The position numbers and the translations under genes were made by a program. This document shows, in pieces, positions 53,870-62,374 of a stretch of 64,000 nt of DNA. Positions within the stretch are counted from its first letter, which is position 1. Every line of letters begins with the position of its first letter. The notes beneath the pieces are model-generated. The model saw only the letters and a program-made list of their open reading frames with translations, did not search any database and was not told where the DNA came from. Source of the DNA: Fibrobacterota bacterium (GTDB taxonomy: Bacteria > Fibrobacterota > Chitinivibrionia > Chitinivibrionales > Chitinispirillaceae); contig JAEZKP010000033.1 in the NCBI GenBank assembly GCA_023436145.1, positions 77,826 through 141,825 of the forward strand. Direction: 5' to 3'.

Positions 53870-55747
53870 TTAGAGAGAAGAAACGAATTCAACCAGTTCA
53901 TTGAGCTCTTGCTCAGACAGCTTTGATGCACCAAGTGAATGTGCCCGAAGTTGAATTATCTCCTTTATCTTATCATAACTACCAATATGACCATAAGGAG
54001 CCGTGCGCCATGCCTCAATAAGAGACGGGGTGTTCCAGTCAAGATTTGCATCCATTGAATCCGGTACTCCAGCATTCCAGTATTCATTATCAGTGTAAAG
54101 AGGTGCCGGATGACAATCGTTGCATCCTACCCTTTTGAAAATTGCTTTTCCGTTCTCCGCAGACGCACTTAGTCTACCTTTTACTAGATAGGGACTCATT
54201 ACCGGCTTCATTCTCATTAAGAATGTATCCATGGGAGCGGAGATTTCTTCGAGGGGTTCCCCCTTAAGTTCATAGTATATACCCATCCTTACAGAGCCAT
54301 CGATACCACCGGCATGTGGTCTACGTCCATTCCAATTTGTTGGTGGTGTCCACCAGGAGTGAAGCATGCTTTTTGCATTACGCTGGGGGGCATTTTCAAA
54401 GGCAAGCATCCAGTTAAGAGCATCGGGACGTCCGAATGGATGGCATGAAAAACAGGACTGCCATTTCTGAAAGCAGATACTGGCATCAGCAAAGATAAAT
54501 TCTCCGAGTCGTTCTCCGCGTAAAGGTTTCGATTCACCCAATGCATAAGAGCTCCCTCTACCAGGTAAAAGTGATAAAATTGAGACTGAATAGAGAGAAT
54601 CGGAATAGTATCCGGCGATATAAGCCTTATTGCCGACCATCGCAATTGACCTGGGAGATTTTACCGGCAGATCAGCTTTACGACTAATACTATAAATCGC
54701 TGAAAATTCATGTGAGAGATCATTATCACTACTGGCAAGCGAAATGAGCTGTGCATAATCGATCACAGTCATTTTGTGCCAACCGGCATGCAGGATACAA
54801 AGAAATTTACCATCGCCGGTCTGTGCCACCCCCCATGGGTTGGGATATCCTTCTCCTGAATAGTCCAGAGTCACATCATTTAAAAGTTTCTTTTTACCAA
54901 TATCGATTATGGCCATATTATTTGTATGAACCCACCCGTTCTCTAAATCTGTGGCAGGAAGAGTGAATTTACCCACAAGATGAGTGACAAATGCATACTT
55001 ACCATCATTGGATACACATACTCCGAACATTGAATGTGTACCCACTGGAAACACCGGTATCACCGCGTCCACCGTTCCGCTTGAAGTGGATACTAACGAC
55101 ACCTTTCCGGTAAGTGATACTGTATCTGTAGCTTTCTGCTCCGGAAGTGAATTGGTTACCACCAATGTAGCCCCATCAGGAGTAATTGCAGCAGCATACG
55201 GTTCCCGAACCATTGGAATACGCTTTTCGGTTCCGGTGTTAAGATCAATCTCGGATACATCATTACCAAGCCAATTACAGGTGTAAAGTTTTTTGCCATT
55301 GGAGGAGAGCACAGGGCTTCTGGCATAATGCCCGGCAGCAATGCGTCTGGTAATTTTACCGGTTTCAGTTGAAATAACACAAACTGTACCGGCAGGCCAG
55401 CGTTCAGAGGCACAGGTAACATAAATAGTTTCACCGTTTTGGGCTACTGCAACACCGGTGGGTTCATTGGGAACAGAGAAGTACTTTACAACCTGGTTCG
55501 AAGCACAATCAAACTGAGCAACCTGCTTCATCTGCTGCAATGCTACATATACATATTTTCCGTCCGAAGATGCCGCAAGATCTGCAGGGGAAAGGTATTT
55601 TGGATATTGACTTGTCGGAAGGTCTCTGTTAAGCGCAAGCAGTTGCGGAAGAAGACTTGGCGGGATTATCTGCTCTATAGCATTTTGTGCTACCACATTT
55701 ATACTTAATAAAAACAGAAAAACCGGCAAAATTATCATATGCAACAT
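53870..55747 (-). CDS. Exported YVTN propeller fused to di-heme cytochrome c peroxidase-like domain
   Basis: Signal peptide, then a seven-bladed YVTN-type propeller (about 55-400, with repeats such as ASSDGKYVYVALQQ, VAQNGETIYVTC, LSSNGKKLYTCN, TPDGATLVVTN), then a C-terminal cytochrome region with two CXXCH heme sites: C432-FS-CH and C542-ND-CH. The layout resembles MauG/CcpA-type di-heme proteins linked to a propeller. The function could be electron transfer or peroxidatic oxidation in the periplasm or at the surface; no electron donor is proven. Second gene of a minus-strand trio, 12 bases after the first. Confidence 0.87.
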   Translation of the reverse strand: MLHMIILPVFLFLLSINVVAQNAIEQIIPPSLLPQLLALNRDLPTSQYPKYLSPADLAASSDGKYVYVALQQMKQVAQFDCASNQVVKYFSVPNEPTGVAVAQNGETIYVTCASERWPAGTVCVISTETGKITRRIAAGHYARSPVLSSNGKKLYTCNWLGNDVSEIDLNTGTEKRIPMVREPYAAAITPDGATLVVTNSLPEQKATDTVSLTGKVSLVSTSSGTVDAVIPVFPVGTHSMFGVCVSNDGKYAFVTHLVGKFTLPATDLENGWVHTNNMAIIDIGKKKLLNDVTLDYSGEGYPNPWGVAQTGDGKFLCILHAGWHKMTVIDYAQLISLASSDNDLSHEFSAIYSISRKADLPVKSPRSIAMVGNKAYIAGYYSDSLYSVSILSLLPGRGSSYALGESKPLRGERLGEFIFADASICFQKWQSCFSCHPFGRPDALNWMLAFENAPQRNAKSMLHSWWTPPTNWNGRRPHAGGIDGSVRMGIYYELKGEPLEEISAPMDTFLMRMKPVMSPYLVKGRLSASAENGKAIFKRVGCNDCHPAPLYTDNEYWNAGVPDSMDANLDWNTPSLIEAWRTAPYGHIGSYDKIKEIIQLRAHSLGASKLSEQELNELVEFVSSL

Positions 55748-55759
55748 GGTAACCTCTTT

Positions 55760-56563
55760 CTATTTCTGCAGAAATACTTTCTGAACATGCATCGGGACAT
55801 TATCTGCGGATACCCGTACAATATAAGCCCCATTTGCCGGCAGGTCTTTACGTGATAAGGTGAATGAATGATCACCTTTGGTAACTTTACTGTTCACCAG
55901 ATATCGAACTCTCCTTCCGGAGGGAGTGAGTAGCTCAGCAGAAAGAAAATGTCCTGAATTTAATTTGCACCGAAGCACAAGCGATCCTCTTTTAGCACTC
56001 ACCTTCAATGAATTGAACATCCCGGCTGATCCCTGTTTCAGTACTCCTACTTCCTTATATCCGACATTTGCATACCATGCTTTCTCACCGTTTTTGTCAA
56101 ATATTATGATTCGTGAAAGCATACCCAGTGAATCATATTCATATTTTTCTTTACAGACCAATGTGCTTCCCTGTTTAATTTCATAAGTGTTTTGCTCTGT
56201 TTGAGCATAACTTAAAGCAGAACCGAACTGAGTAAGACCGAACTGATCGACTGTTGAGAAATCGGTCTTGCCTCCAGAAGTTGTGATAGTAGAAGTGTAC
56301 AGGCGGTTTTCCATAAAATCTGAGCTGATTTCTTTTACAGGCCCGGTTGCTCCATTTTGAACAGCAGTATGATATAAAAATGTACTGTCACTTGTATATA
56401 CATTTCTTCCGGTGCAAACACCATCAGCCGAAATCTCGAATGTCACAAATAGCAGGAGATTGTCGGATGCATCATAAATATCCATGCGGGTGGGAGGCAT
56501 ACTGGCAGATACTGTTCCAATGCACAGTATAATTGCTGCTGCACACCTTTGTAACTTTTCCAT
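55760..56563 (-). CDS. Exported protein with T9SS-like C-terminal domain, unknown function
   Basis: A signal peptide (to about residue 20) is followed by about 170 residues with YDSLGMLSRIIIFDKNG, a pattern like RHS/YD repeats, and by a C-terminal beta domain of about 75 residues (LSAELLTPSGRRVRYLVNSK..., then PANGAYIVRVSADNVPMHVQKVFLQK) resembling a T9SS-type sorting module (GxYxVRV, Lys near the end). It is the first gene of the operon with the di-heme protein. I cannot assign the N-terminal module to a known family. Confidence 0.6.
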   Translation of the reverse strand: MEKLQRCAAAIILCIGTVSASMPPTRMDIYDASDNLLLFVTFEISADGVCTGRNVYTSDSTFLYHTAVQNGATGPVKEISSDFMENRLYTSTITTSGGKTDFSTVDQFGLTQFGSALSYAQTEQNTYEIKQGSTLVCKEKYEYDSLGMLSRIIIFDKNGEKAWYANVGYKEVGVLKQGSAGMFNSLKVSAKRGSLVLRCKLNSGHFLSAELLTPSGRRVRYLVNSKVTKGDHSFTLSRKDLPANGAYIVRVSADNVPMHVQKVFLQK

Positions 56564-57282
56564 TTTTCACTACCCCCGTGAGCTAATAATTTAAAGTAAA
56601 AAGTGCAAATGCATTTCTGCTTTCTCACCACAATAACTAGCCATTTAACCGTGTACATCACTGAGATGCAGGGACGACACACAATACTGGCAAATTAAAC
56701 GGTTTAGTAAGTCTCAAAAGCTGATTTCAGTGATTTTAATAGATAATATACTCCCATTTCTAACCTTTTCCAAAAGATTCTAGATCATTCCGCAACCCCT
56801 TAAGTTTCCCGTCTCATATTTGCATCTATGGAACTGATCGGTGTTTTTCCTTAAATTATAGTATACAGATAATTTACTCGATAGACTCCTGACCATCGTA
56901 GAATCATTATCCATTGCTTTTGCCCAAATCACTGAGCGAAACCAGCTACATTTGAAACTGCATACGAATAACCTTTTTTTGTTATTCCGGTAACTGAATG
57001 TTGCCCATTTTTTTTGTTGTTTTGGATCAACATTCTATTATCTGTTTCTGAGCTGGTCCTGTAACAGTGGAATTAACAGCTCTACACTAAATGGGTTGCA
57101 GTTGGCCTTAATTCGATCCTGCAAGGATAATTTTATTTATATTATTAAGATTATTAGCTGTCGCACTACAGTATGGCTGATGGTATGTATCAGTGATCAT
57201 CACTTTTAGCCAGACGAATCAAATCCCGAAAAAATACCAGAGAAATCCTACAAGTACTTCGTAGATTTCTTGAGGGGGAATC
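56564..57282. other. 719-base gene-free region with two hairpins, upstream of the GH10 gene
   Basis: No credible ORF. Two successive dyads are present: GAATAAC/GTTATTC (56966-56987) and GAATGTTG/CAACATTC (56996-57035), suggesting a structured leader or small RNA. A possible promoter is TTGGCC (57102-57107) and GATAAT (57126-57131), 18-base spacer, directed at the GH10 gene. Confidence 0.35.
57241..57270 (+). promoter_or_regulatory. 5' leader hairpin just before the GH10 ribosome-binding site
   Basis: AGAAATCCTAC pairs with GTAGATTTCT (one bulged C) around a nine-base loop, ending one to two bases before GAGGGGG, the Shine-Dalgarno of the GH10 gene. It may modulate translation or protect the message 5' end. 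Confidence 0.4.
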
Positions 57283-58806
57283 ATGAATTGTAAACTACAC
57301 ATACACCTTGCCGCCCGCCTTGTTATGTTGTTGATTCTTATCTTTTTATTCCAGGAAATTGCTGCAGGAACTTCTTCCCAGACCTATGATTACAGTCACA
57401 GAAAACGTGACTGTGAGGTAAGACTTGTTTCTAATAATGGAGTACCACTTGCCGGAGCCTTGATTGGTATCACACTGCTGAGCAATGATTTCGTATTCGG
57501 TGGTGCAATCAGTGGCGGTGCATTCGATTCCCTTGGATATGAATATGAAGAAAGGTTTTTAAGCTATTTCGACTGCGGGACTCCTGAAAATGAGATGAAG
57601 TGGGAAAATGTGATGAAATGTTCTGAAATGTGCGATCCGGATTTTTCAAAAGCAGATTCTCTTGTTAACTGGATGCTTAAAAACAACATCTCTATCTGCG
57701 GCAACAATCTCTTCTCAAACGAAAAGGAGGAGTGGATTCCTGAGTGGACACGCAATCTTGGTTCCACCCCATTCAGACAGGCCATGCAGGATCGTATCTA
57801 TACTACAACAGATCATTTCAAAGGAAAAATTGACCAGTGGAATCTCATTAGTGAAATCTGCCACGGTGAAAACGGTTCCTATCTTACCAGTGGAATTCTT
57901 CAAACCAAAAGCGGCGACCCCGATATTTTCAACTGGATACTGGATGAGGCGCGCAAAAAAGATAATGAAGCCAAATTCATCATTAATGATTGTGGTTTGA
58001 TCACCTCCAGTGAGCAGACCACAGCCGACCAGTTTGTAAGCATGGTTAAACCGCTAAAAAACAAGTTTGACATCATCGGTGCACAGAGTCATTTCAATGA
58101 GTATATGGACAGAAGCTCTTATGAACCGAAAATCAACTATCTTGCAGAGCAGACAGAAAAAACGGTCTGGTTGACTGATATAGAATTCGATGTGGATACC
58201 AGTCAGGCAGCGGATAAAATTGAGGAGCTAATGCGATCCTGTTTTGCCAACCCCAAAGTCGGCGGTCTTATTATGGGAAGCTGGCTCAAAGATCACCAAG
58301 CACCCGGCAATCTTACCAGTTACTTTGTTAATTCCATGAACAACGAAACCCCTGTAGGCCAGCGCTGGCGCGAAGTTAGGTCTGAGTGGAAAACGGAAAT
58401 AGGTGGATACACCGATGACTCCGGAAAAATCAGCTTCACCGGTTTTCAGGGTAAATATCTGGTACTGGTCAGCTGTTACCTGGACACATTCTACCTTGAA
58501 CCCGGGGAGGGCACAAAAACAGTAGAAGTGGTATATTATCCTGTTAACACTGTAGATCGAAAATCAACAAAAACCGCCGAATTTTTCATCAATGGGAAGT
58601 CTGCAATAGTTAAGCTGCCTGCAGGTTTCAACAGACAGCTTTTTCTCACTACCTACTCACTATCGGGAAAACAGCTATCCCGTTCCCCGGTGAATATCAC
58701 CGGCGGGAACCTCCGGGTGCCACCCACTTCTTCATGCCGGGTGTTTCGGATCGAAACCGCCGACGGACAACCACTCTACGCAGGAAAATTAATGACAGTT
58801 CGCTGA
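57283..58806 (+). CDS. Secreted GH10-family glycosidase (xylanase-like), plant-type, with C-terminal sorting-like tail
   Basis: A signal peptide (to about 29) leads to a beta-rich start (DCEVRLVSNNGVPLAGALIGI) and a GH10 barrel: ENEMKWENV, acid/base E191 in WNLISEIC (WDVVNE type), GAQSHF (loop 7), and nucleophile E301 in WLTDIEFDV. The GHxLxW motif of barrel strand 3 is GNNLFS, so its His is replaced. The end (about 430-507) resembles a T9SS-like domain (LTTYSLSGKQLSRS ... GKLMTVR). GH10 enzymes cut beta-1,4-xylan or related glycans. The altered subsite makes exact specificity unsure. A strong GAGGGGG ribosome site precedes the ATG. Confidence 0.78.
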   Translation: MNCKLHIHLAARLVMLLILIFLFQEIAAGTSSQTYDYSHRKRDCEVRLVSNNGVPLAGALIGITLLSNDFVFGGAISGGAFDSLGYEYEERFLSYFDCGTPENEMKWENVMKCSEMCDPDFSKADSLVNWMLKNNISICGNNLFSNEKEEWIPEWTRNLGSTPFRQAMQDRIYTTTDHFKGKIDQWNLISEICHGENGSYLTSGILQTKSGDPDIFNWILDEARKKDNEAKFIINDCGLITSSEQTTADQFVSMVKPLKNKFDIIGAQSHFNEYMDRSSYEPKINYLAEQTEKTVWLTDIEFDVDTSQAADKIEELMRSCFANPKVGGLIMGSWLKDHQAPGNLTSYFVNSMNNETPVGQRWREVRSEWKTEIGGYTDDSGKISFTGFQGKYLVLVSCYLDTFYLEPGEGTKTVEVVYYPVNTVDRKSTKTAEFFINGKSAIVKLPAGFNRQLFLTTYSLSGKQLSRSPVNITGGNLRVPPTSSCRVFRIETADGQPLYAGKLMTVR

Positions 58807-59160
58807 TGAAAAATCTTATTGTGCCTCGGGCTGGAAAGGAAATTAGTATGCTCAATAAGAACATCTACAGGTGAACAGTTTCGTTATTTGGGCGGGAAAA
58901 TATAAGCGGTATCCGATACTGATTTAATTTAAGCAAACTTCTAAAAAATTCTTTAAATTATAATGAACAATTATCGTCACTAAATAGACAAAATATATAT
59001 CATGATAAAAACAGTGAACAAAAAGGATAAAAAAGAAAGATAATTAAAGAAGTTAAGTTTACAAACCGATTCTTTCTACTATTTTTTTAAGAGATCCATT
59101 TAATCGATTCAATAAAAATCCATTGTAAAAATTTCAATAACTTACCACGGGGGGGGTAGT
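58807..59160. other. AT-rich intergenic region with a G8 run at the next ribosome site
   Basis: No coding sequence found. A TATAAT sits at 58959-58964, without a matched -35. The eight consecutive G at 59149-59156 lie four bases before the ATG of the next gene and act as its Shine-Dalgarno sequence. Confidence 0.4.
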
Positions 59161-61842
59161 ATGATTAAAAAAGTTCTTTTATCACTGAAATCATTCTGTT
59201 TGCGGGGAATTGCACTCTCTGCAATACTAACAGGATGTTTTCTGGTGCCAGGTGCAAATGCGGCGATCGATGAAGCCATGCCTACCAGCATTCCTAAGGA
59301 GATCCTCGATGACTGGAAGGCACAAGGCGGAACAGCTGAAGAAATTAAAGCATCTCTTCCTGCAGAGTATGCCGCTAAATGCGATGGATCATTCGAAAGT
59401 GCCTGCCACTGGAGACGCGTATATCGAATGAAACAGTTTCCACAAATGGAAACCATCATGTTCGCCAAACATCACAACATTGGTGGCATAGCTGTAGGGT
59501 TCTGGGTGAATCTGGGTTCAGGGCAGAATCTTACCAGTGATGATCAGTTTGCAGCAAAAGGTTCCCTCTGCCTCCTCAAGTTCAGCAATTACTATTCACA
59601 GTTTACAGAGATTTTTAAAAAGAGTGATATGTGTGTAAAAGACCCATGTATCTCTCTGGATGGTAAAAAGGTCGTTTTTGCAATGTCCTCCGGTCAGGGC
59701 AAAGGATATCTGCTCTATGAAATGAAAATCGACGACCCCAGCTCAGTAAAGCAGCTCACTTTCAATCCTCCCGGTGCTATAGTATCCGATTTCGAACCAT
59801 GCTATCTGCCTAACGGTGATATCATGTTCAGCTCTTCACGTTGTTTTGGGGTGATTGATTGCGGATGGCAGGCTGTCACCAACATGTTCATTATGGATAG
59901 CACAGGTAAGTATATGCGTCAGGTAGGCTATGATCAGGTGCATACCTGTTATCCAGTGTTATGTCCAGACGGTACAGTTCTTTACACAAGATGGGAGTAC
60001 AACGACCGAGATATATCAAATGTCATGGGATTATTTTCAATGAACCCCGATGGTAGTCATCAGACGGAAGTTTTCGGAAACCAGACTACCTGGCCACAAA
60101 CCTTTATTCACGGCCGTCCGGTTCCTGGTAATCCGAACAAATTCTTCGCGATCGCAAGCGGACATCATGGTCATTACTGTGGTGAAGCGTTGGTAATTGA
60201 TAATCATGAAGCTACCAATGGACCGGAACATGTCACCATGATCAGCCCACCACGTAAAACCGAAACCCGTGATAAAAACGATGATTTTGCGTTCGGTGGA
60301 ATCTACAGAAATTCTGCATATCCCTACCCGCTAAACGAAGAGTGGTATCTGGTTTCCTACCGTGAAGAAAACCAGCTGAACAGTCTTTCGAGGATCGGTA
60401 ATACAGGAAAATTCAAGATATACTTAAAAAGTGTTGATGGTAAGAGCCGCGAACTCCTTGCCTGGGCAGACCAGTCTTTAAACACCCCTGTAGTGGTTGC
60501 ACCCTGGAAAGAGATCTGGGGATCTGAACCTTTTAGAATCGCACCTAAGGCAAACTATAACGACAGCATGGGTGTTTTTACCATGAACGATGTCTATTAT
60601 GGTGAAGGCATGAAAGGAATCGATAAAAAGAGTGGTGTAGCAAAGTCGCTTCGTGTTATAAAACTTAAATACCGTGTTTCGGGTGCATGCGACCAGGGCT
60701 TCGCCGGCCAGGTTCTAGGTGGCAAACCATCTAATGTCATCTTCTCTGCTCCAAATATCTGCCCGGTCTCCCTATGGGGTGCCTCATGGGATGCAAAAGA
60801 AGTGCTTGGTGAAGCAAAGATTTATGAAGATGGCTCTGCTTCATTCAAAGTACCTGCAAGAACACCAATTTATTTTCAGGTGCTTGATTCAAATGGATGC
60901 CTTATTGCAGGCATGCGCAGTTGGTCCACTCTGATGCCCGGTGAAACGTTCTCCTGTTATGGATGCCATGAAAACAAGAAAAAGGCTCCACCTACTCCAG
61001 CAACTAATATGGCTGCAGCTGCCGGTGTTCAAGAGCTTGACAAATCTCTGGGAATCGAAGGTAAACCATTTGATTACGTAAAATTCGTTCAACCGATTTT
61101 AGATAAGCACTGCGTGAACTGCCACGGTGCTAACCATAAATCAGGCTTTGATTTACGTGGAGACCTGGTATCAAATAGTAGTGCAAAAAAATCCTTTGCC
61201 AGATCCTATACTTCCCTGTTGAAAGGAATTGGAGCTTCAAAAAGCAACAAAGCAATCAATATCACATCCATATTCTCACAGCCACCACAGTTGCCCCCCT
61301 ACTCATACGGTTCCAATAAAAGCGGGATGATTAAAAACATTCTGGCAGGCCATAACAACGTCAAACTCAGTGCAAATGAAATTAAAATCCTGGCTACCTG
61401 GATTGATCTGGAAGCGCCACATGCCGGAACTTATGATGCTTATATGTCACAAAGTGACGCACAAAAGTACAAGAGTCTGGAGGCAACAGCCCAGAAATGG
61501 TATGATATCGAACTACAGAATATTAAGGACTTGGCTAAAACACAGATTACTGCTGTTATACCGGTTGACTTCAGCAGTGAAAAAGCGGTTCCGGTGGCTA
61601 ACCGCTTCATTATCGGATATCTACCGGCTGCGCGGGCGTTGGTTCTGAAGAATTCCTGCCAGGGAAATCTGATACTGGTGGATCTCAGAGGTAAAGTGGT
61701 GTCACGGCACAATCTGTCAAAACTTCAAGTAAACGATAACGCTACAATTTCTTTACCAGCATCATTGAGCACCGGAGTTTATGTTGCCAGACTTGAAGGT
61801 GTCAATGGAATTGAGCAGGCAAAGATTACAATTACCAAATAA
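59161..61842 (+). CDS. Hydrazine synthase alpha-like (HzsA-related) multidomain cytochrome with T9SS-like C-terminus
   Basis: Residues about 100-330 are a PD40-type propeller of the HZS-alpha family: DFEPCYLPNGDIMFSSSRCFG, YPVLCPDGTVLYTRWEYNDRD, IASGHHGHYCGEALVIDN. A middle domain (about 430-590) is followed by two CXXCH sites, C599-YG-CH and C651-VN-CH, then about 130 residues of c-type cytochrome helix, and a C-terminal beta domain (about 812-893) with LRGKVVSRHN and LSTGVYVARLEGVNG. LTGC at residues 23-26 could be a lipobox; otherwise a normal signal peptide ends at NAA. The fold is known from anammox hydrazine synthase, but homologues in Planctomycetota and Verrucomicrobiota have unknown roles. 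No HZS beta or gamma gene is present. Confidence 0.82.
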   Translation: MIKKVLLSLKSFCLRGIALSAILTGCFLVPGANAAIDEAMPTSIPKEILDDWKAQGGTAEEIKASLPAEYAAKCDGSFESACHWRRVYRMKQFPQMETIMFAKHHNIGGIAVGFWVNLGSGQNLTSDDQFAAKGSLCLLKFSNYYSQFTEIFKKSDMCVKDPCISLDGKKVVFAMSSGQGKGYLLYEMKIDDPSSVKQLTFNPPGAIVSDFEPCYLPNGDIMFSSSRCFGVIDCGWQAVTNMFIMDSTGKYMRQVGYDQVHTCYPVLCPDGTVLYTRWEYNDRDISNVMGLFSMNPDGSHQTEVFGNQTTWPQTFIHGRPVPGNPNKFFAIASGHHGHYCGEALVIDNHEATNGPEHVTMISPPRKTETRDKNDDFAFGGIYRNSAYPYPLNEEWYLVSYREENQLNSLSRIGNTGKFKIYLKSVDGKSRELLAWADQSLNTPVVVAPWKEIWGSEPFRIAPKANYNDSMGVFTMNDVYYGEGMKGIDKKSGVAKSLRVIKLKYRVSGACDQGFAGQVLGGKPSNVIFSAPNICPVSLWGASWDAKEVLGEAKIYEDGSASFKVPARTPIYFQVLDSNGCLIAGMRSWSTLMPGETFSCYGCHENKKKAPPTPATNMAAAAGVQELDKSLGIEGKPFDYVKFVQPILDKHCVNCHGANHKSGFDLRGDLVSNSSAKKSFARSYTSLLKGIGASKSNKAINITSIFSQPPQLPPYSYGSNKSGMIKNILAGHNNVKLSANEIKILATWIDLEAPHAGTYDAYMSQSDAQKYKSLEATAQKWYDIELQNIKDLAKTQITAVIPVDFSSEKAVPVANRFIIGYLPAARALVLKNSCQGNLILVDLRGKVVSRHNLSKLQVNDNATISLPASLSTGVYVARLEGVNGIEQAKITITK

Positions 61843-61870
61843 TTGAATCAGCACCTGTTTATAATTTTAC

Positions 61871-61903
61871 AACCAGACTATCTTCAGGTAGTCTGGTTTT
61901 TTT
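61871..61903 (+). terminator. Intrinsic terminator after the HzsA-like gene
   Basis: AACCAGACTA pairs with TAGTCTGGTT (61871-61880 with 61889-61898), 8-base loop, followed by five further T. It is 29 bases past the stop. Confidence 0.9.
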
Positions 61904-62058
61904 ACATTTAACCAAAATTATCATCATACAAGCCTCAATCTTCCAGGCAAAAAACTACAATCTCTTAAGAACTGCAGGAATACGGGGTTAGAATAGTAAA
62001 GGTCCACTTAAAATAGTCGAATATTTATCACACATAATCAGGAATTATTCAGGATCAG

Positions 62059-62374
62059 TAGTGTCCGGTTAATTTAACAAAGGATTACTGCAAAAAACAG
62101 CTTGGAATTTGGATTTTCAGATCAGAAAGCACCAAATCACAAATCTTAAATTCCAAACAAAACCCAAATTACAATACCCAAATTCTAAACAGGAACAGGA
62201 GTATAAATAAAATTCGAAATCCGAAATCCGAAACAGTAGAGTGACCTCTATCTTCTTTCCTTGTTTGAATTTTGAATAATTGGTAATTGGGATTTGTTTA
62301 GGATTTGGTGCTTGTGATTTGGAATTTATTTGCGTGCCCTACTTTTTATGCAATCTTATATTAACCAGACACTA
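62059..62374. mobile_element. MITE-like element with 15-bp terminal inverted repeats, no ORF
   Basis: TAGTGTCCGGTTAAT (62059-62073) and ATTAACCAGACACTA (62360-62374) are terminal inverted repeats with one mismatch. The terminal TA could be a target duplication, as for Tc1/mariner or IS630-type insertions. Inside, AGCACCAAATC (62128-62138) and its exact complement (62302-62312) anchor longer imperfect arms rich in AAATTCCAAA-like sequence. A tandem CGAAATC repeat, about 3 copies, lies near 62211-62233. No transposase is encoded, so mobilisation in trans would be needed. Its right end supplies the stop of the next gene. The 529-base gap from 61843 is otherwise empty apart from the terminator. 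Confidence 0.6.

Noticed and set aside
59161..61842. True hydrazine synthase
   Set aside because: Only the alpha-like chain is present, no beta or gamma gene; family homologues occur in many non-anammox bacteria.
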